Assembly (NCBI RefSeq): GCF_018446385.1 | Contig: NC_056000.1 | Span: 56,762,722 to 56,826,721 of the forward strand | Length of the DNA stretch: 64,000 nt | Origin: Zingiber officinale | Taxonomy: Eukaryota; Streptophyta; Magnoliopsida; Zingiberales; Zingiberaceae | Direction: 5' to 3' | Shown: positions 60,001-64,000 of the stretch, piece after piece | Layout: every line of letters starts with the position of its first letter | Numbering within the stretch: position 1 is the stretch's first letter | Position numbers and translations under genes: made by a program | The notes under the pieces: model-generated | What the model was told of the DNA's origin: nothing | What the model saw: only the letters and a program-made list of their open reading frames with translations | Database searches by the model: none

Positions 60001-63000
60001 GAAATAAGGCATCATTTAACATAAACTCGATATTAGAAAAGATTCATACTGTTTTTGCACAACAACAAATTCACAGTTTTTTTTCCTTTTTCTGAATTCT
60101 GTTTCATTTTAATTCAGTTCTGAACAGTCAATTAGTTTGCTAAATATGCTTGGATTCCGAAATTACTGCACATATGCAAGAAGTAATGCACAATTTATGT
60201 CACAACTTAGCTCCAAAAATCAAAGTTCTGCATAGAATTGATGCCATCAATAGCAACAATCAGAATTCCAGCCTCTCCATTCTATTCATGCAGATTTCCA
60301 GAATTAAGCAATCTGAAATTACACTAAAGATTTCATCTCACAAAGAAGTATAGTGCTCATTGCTATATAGGACTTTTAACTTGATTCATTAAGAATTCAG
60401 CCTCTCCTGCAACTTGATCACAGAAACTTGAAATGGCCAAAGATCAAAAGTTGCAAATTGAATTTGCCACGTGTACTTGGTTCTCAACTTGATACACTTC
60501 CTTTGTGCCACTACAAAGTGCAATTGGTGTTGATTCAATTCTTGATAGGATGCTCGGCACAAACTAGTAGTGATTCATAATTCCAAGCACCTTGCTGCTG
60601 TAAAAGTCCACTGCTACAAACTTCAATAGCTTTTCCTGATCAACAAATGTATTGAAAGTTTGACACAATTGCATGGCTCTGATTCCATATCCAGCATTCC
60701 ATTACATTCTGAATTCTGCAATCTTCAGAAACGACAAGGTAAATAACAGAATTCAGCAACAAAATTAGAATTCAAACCTTGATGAAATGGATACAACTAT
60801 ATAATTCCAGGTCCTGCATCTTTGGAAATGCATGCTCTACATCATGGTACAGGAGTGTTGTCATAGAAGATTGCAAACATTTGGATGGAGCTCTTGAATT
60901 CTAACTCAAGCTGATAATCGAATTCTACATAAATCTGTAGATCAAATTGGCATACTCTGTAAAATTCCAGAACATACCCTTTGAATTACTAAATAAAGAT
61001 TCCAGCTCAGCAAAGATTCTTTGCTTAATGCTTTGGACAGATTCTACAGCCAAACCTAATTGGATTCTAAATCTGCAATTTAAGAAACTGGTATTACTAT
61101 AGAGTAGATTTTCAGTTTCTAGCCTTTGGTTTGCACCTCTGATTTGTATTCAACTTTCAGCCTAAAATCAAATAATTTCTGGTGAAACAAGTTCAACATC
61201 TATCAACACTAAAACAACAGATGGATTTATATTTTTCCATGAATGAATGACTTAAATCTGCATTCCACTCAGCAAAAAAATAGATTTCAGCATTTCCTAC
61301 ATAAGTCCTTGACTTTGTATCAACTAATCATCATTTAGCTCCTAAAAATTCCAATTCCTTTTCATTGAGCTCCTTAAAACCCTTATCAATTCATCCTCTA
61401 AAAAATTTTCCAGGTTTTAGAAACTCAAGCTTGTTATAACTCATTTATAGAAAAGCACAGAAATGCTTCCTTTACAGAAATTTCTGCATTTTCTTCCATT
61501 CTCTATCTCTAATTTGTCTGATTCAAATTCATTGTAAACAGAGGCCATTTGGTGGAGTGGTAATTGGCACTGTCATAATAAGAAATTACAATCTGATTGG
61601 ACTTCAAAGTGTTTCTGTTCATATCAGTTTGATGTTCTGACATTGAATTCAAAATGTTGCTACAGATCCACCACTAATTGGTTGAATTTTGAATCCAATC
61701 ATGAAATTAAATAACTCGAGCTTCCGGAATTGAATCTGAAAATTAAGTTCTGATTTTCAAACTTCACTTATGCATTTTTGTTTCAAGACGCCACAGAATA
61801 GATTTCAGAGATATGAAATTGCAGGTTATGCATTGCTGTAAGTTTCTGATTTCTTTACAGCAATAATTGCAACCTGTCCCTTGATTAACAGAGTAAGTAT
61901 TCTCCCATTGTATGGTTGAAGAAATAACCAAGTTGGATTTCAAACAGGAGCATCATGAAACCCCAATTCCAGAGTTCAGATTTTTTTAAAAGTTTACTGA
62001 TCTGATCTCTTAAACAGATAACACTCCATTCTAATTCATTTGAGAATTACATTCAATGTAACAGGAATTGAAGTTCCATCTCTGAAGTCTTCCATTCCTT
62101 ATCAACCATTAAAACCCTGATAACCTGTAGCTTTGGCATAGTGGTATTATGAAACTGTTTTTAGTTTGCTTATACTAATTCTGCTTCAAGACCTTTCATC
62201 CAAATTTCCCAAGCAAGTATCCTTGGAAGATAGCACATTTAATAATGAATCAAAACAGCTTAAAGTCCATTTATTTTAGATTCGAATAGCAAGAGAACTT
62301 GGCTCAAATCAACAGATTACCTATGGACCAAAGCTGCAATTTTGTTTCAGTTTCTAATTTTTAGCTTTATTTCCCTGTTTGGTATCAAATTTCTTGCCTA
62401 AATTCTTATAAGCTTTGGAGAAGAAAGTTATCCATTTATCACCACTCAAATATCAACTGGGTTTCAAAATTTTTCATGAATTAATATCCTTGAACTCCAT
62501 TTATGCAGGAAAACACAGATTCTGGACTTTTGTATCAATATGTCACTATTAAGCCACAAGAAATCTCAATACTTCATCATCTCGACTCTTAAGACCATTA
62601 CAATGCATATCCGAAGGGCTTCCATTTCCCAGCAGCTTTTACTCATCACAATTCTCTTCCCAAATTGGCACACAAAGGCCCAATTCATTCTACAAAATCT
62701 GCATTTTCAGGGTTACTGCTTCTCGGTGATTTCCTGTTCTTTCAGCATCATTCCCTTTTGTTTTCATTGTTCCAATTCAGATCTGAACTTCCATTTCTTG
62801 AATTGAATATCACTTCACAAAACTAATCAACCATCACTATCTCCTTTTATTTCTTCATCCTGCATCCAATTTCCAGCCAGCCACTGTTTTGGAGTTCTGC
62901 ATTTTAGTTTCTAGAGTTCAAAAAGGCATGGAAAAGTTGATATATCATTTGTTTCTGCATCTTGTAAGACTTCACTTGGTCTTCTCAATTGTTTAAATGT

Positions 63001-64000
63001 TGCTTCTGATTTTTGATACACCTTGATACCAAATTCTGCATTTTTGAATTTCCAGCTTCTTTGAATTTTCCAGCACTGATCAGATTCAATCATGCTCAGA
63101 TCCACTTCTGCAACAATAGAAAACATCAGCTTCAATTCAACAGTTCAACTTTTAACCATCAAGGACTCGACTTAACAACTTCTGAAATGATTCCATTGTT
63201 TTCCTCTTTTACTTCATTGGAAAGTTGACCATTACTAATGTTAGGCTTTCACACTATCATTTCAATTGCTTCCTTATCAACATAATCAGAACAAAATCTA
63301 TTACAGAGTATTTATTTTTTCTTGTTTCCAGCAATCTTTTGGAATTTAGCGGCAACAACCCAACAACAAAGTCTTGGCAACAGAACACCAAGTCCACTGT
63401 TTCAGATTCCAGTCATATAAATGCAGGTATTGAGTTCAATTATTGAGGTATAAAATGTTGCCATTTCCACCAACAATAGAAAATTGCAAATTTCCAATTC
63501 CCAGAATCCAGAATTATCAGAATTACAGCTAGAAATCAGGTCCAAGAAAGTTTTCTAGATTTTCAATTCAATGTAAACTTGGAAAGAATGTCACACCATT
63601 TGTCATTGAGCATACAATACATTACTTGAATTTCTCAATGATTTGAGAATTAAAAGAGAAAGTTGGCACACAATTGGCACAAATCAATGTACACAATTTT
63701 CAACTTCAAAATTTCACTAAGCAACTCCATAATCAAGTAATTGTACCAATATTTCATGACTCCTTGCAACATCTTAAACATTTCCAGAAATTCATCTTCT
63801 CATCATCTCTTCCCCCACACTTAAAACCTTTTCCATCTTAGCAATCTAACTCATCAAGGATTCAACCAAAACTTTCAACAAAAGAATGACAAGCAAAAAT
63901 GATAAGATTCAGAATTCTAGATGAGAATATTTCAAGGAATTGGTGGATAAAGAAATGGGAAGTTATGAGAAACAAGAATGATAAATATCCTTAATTTCTA
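57084..64000 (-). mobile_element. Element B copy 3, runs off the window
   Basis: 3' LTR 57084-59096 (2013 bp, of which 247 are the SINE and its duplicated target), then the interior to the window end, equivalent to about 17.9 kb in copy 1. The primer site, leader ORF and 5' LTR should lie just beyond 64000. Confidence 0.8.
57171..57403 (+). mobile_element. tRNA-derived SINE
   Basis: 233-bp insertion in the element B LTR, absent at the matching sites in copies 1 and 2. Flanked by a 14-base target duplication, ATGTTGTAATAACG (57157-57170) and ATGTTATAATAACG (57404-57417). The 5' part has polymerase III promoter-like boxes: an A box near GGCTGGATCAACCGG (57180-57194) and a B box near GGGTCGAAGGTCC (about 57230-57242). 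The 3' end is CCTTTTTGTAC, a short T run and no long poly(A), as in several plant SINE families. GC-rich. I do not recognise the family. Confidence 0.8.

Overview
This is plant nuclear DNA made almost wholly of nested and duplicated transposable elements. One complete protein-coding gene is visible, an intronless CAF1-type deadenylase (26070-26951, minus). The GC-rich coding sequence of that gene, set in AT-rich flanks, and the mix of chromovirus, Copia and tRNA-Asp-primed LTR elements suggest a large-genome monocot. I lean weakly towards the ginger order, from general resemblance only. No bacterial-type system, CRISPR array or rRNA gene is present. || Left end (1-4109): the right terminus of a CACTA DNA transposon ends exactly at 4109. 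This is confirmed by a paralogous copy of the flank at 29633 that lacks the element. Behind the terminus, all on the minus strand, lie a possible captured gene 5' end, the first ~120 codons of ribosomal protein L9 fused out of frame to a phytolongin C-terminus, and three spliced-type exons of an ERV46/ERGIC-3-like gene. The left end of the transposon is outside the window. || Retrotransposon blocks: element A is a deleted Tekay/Del-type chromovirus (Ty3/Gypsy, minus). Its 5' LTR joins piece C and the start of LTR X, which is interrupted by element B (minus, large, almost non-coding, tRNA-Asp primer site). The A-C-X-B block occurs at 4205-20457, at 29728-54024 and, 5'-truncated, at 54025-64000 (running off the end). 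All copies share the same internal junctions, so they arose by segmental duplication and not by independent insertion. || In the middle block a 13-kb Copia element D (31371-44481, plus) sits in the A 3' LTR. A 3.6-kb non-autonomous Copia-like element E (40273-43913, minus) sits in the D 3' LTR. Both have 5-bp target duplications. Smaller insertions are a TRIM (F) in the A pol gene, a 648-bp hAT-type element (21535-22182) and a 233-bp tRNA-derived SINE (57171-57403). || Around the CAF1 gene, 23056-25455 is a second copy of the A-tail/C/X/Y segment on its 3' side, and 27694-29221 is a 764-bp head-to-tail duplication on its 5' side. || Relative order that can be read: F into A and B into X came before the block duplications. 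D then entered A, and E entered D. The hAT entered Y after the 2.4-kb duplication. The SINE entered only the third block. I found no convincing undescribed system. The best leads are the gene-fragment-carrying CACTA element, the non-coding element B, a three-times-repeated hairpin in the D leader, and two LTRs patched with sequence copied from next door.
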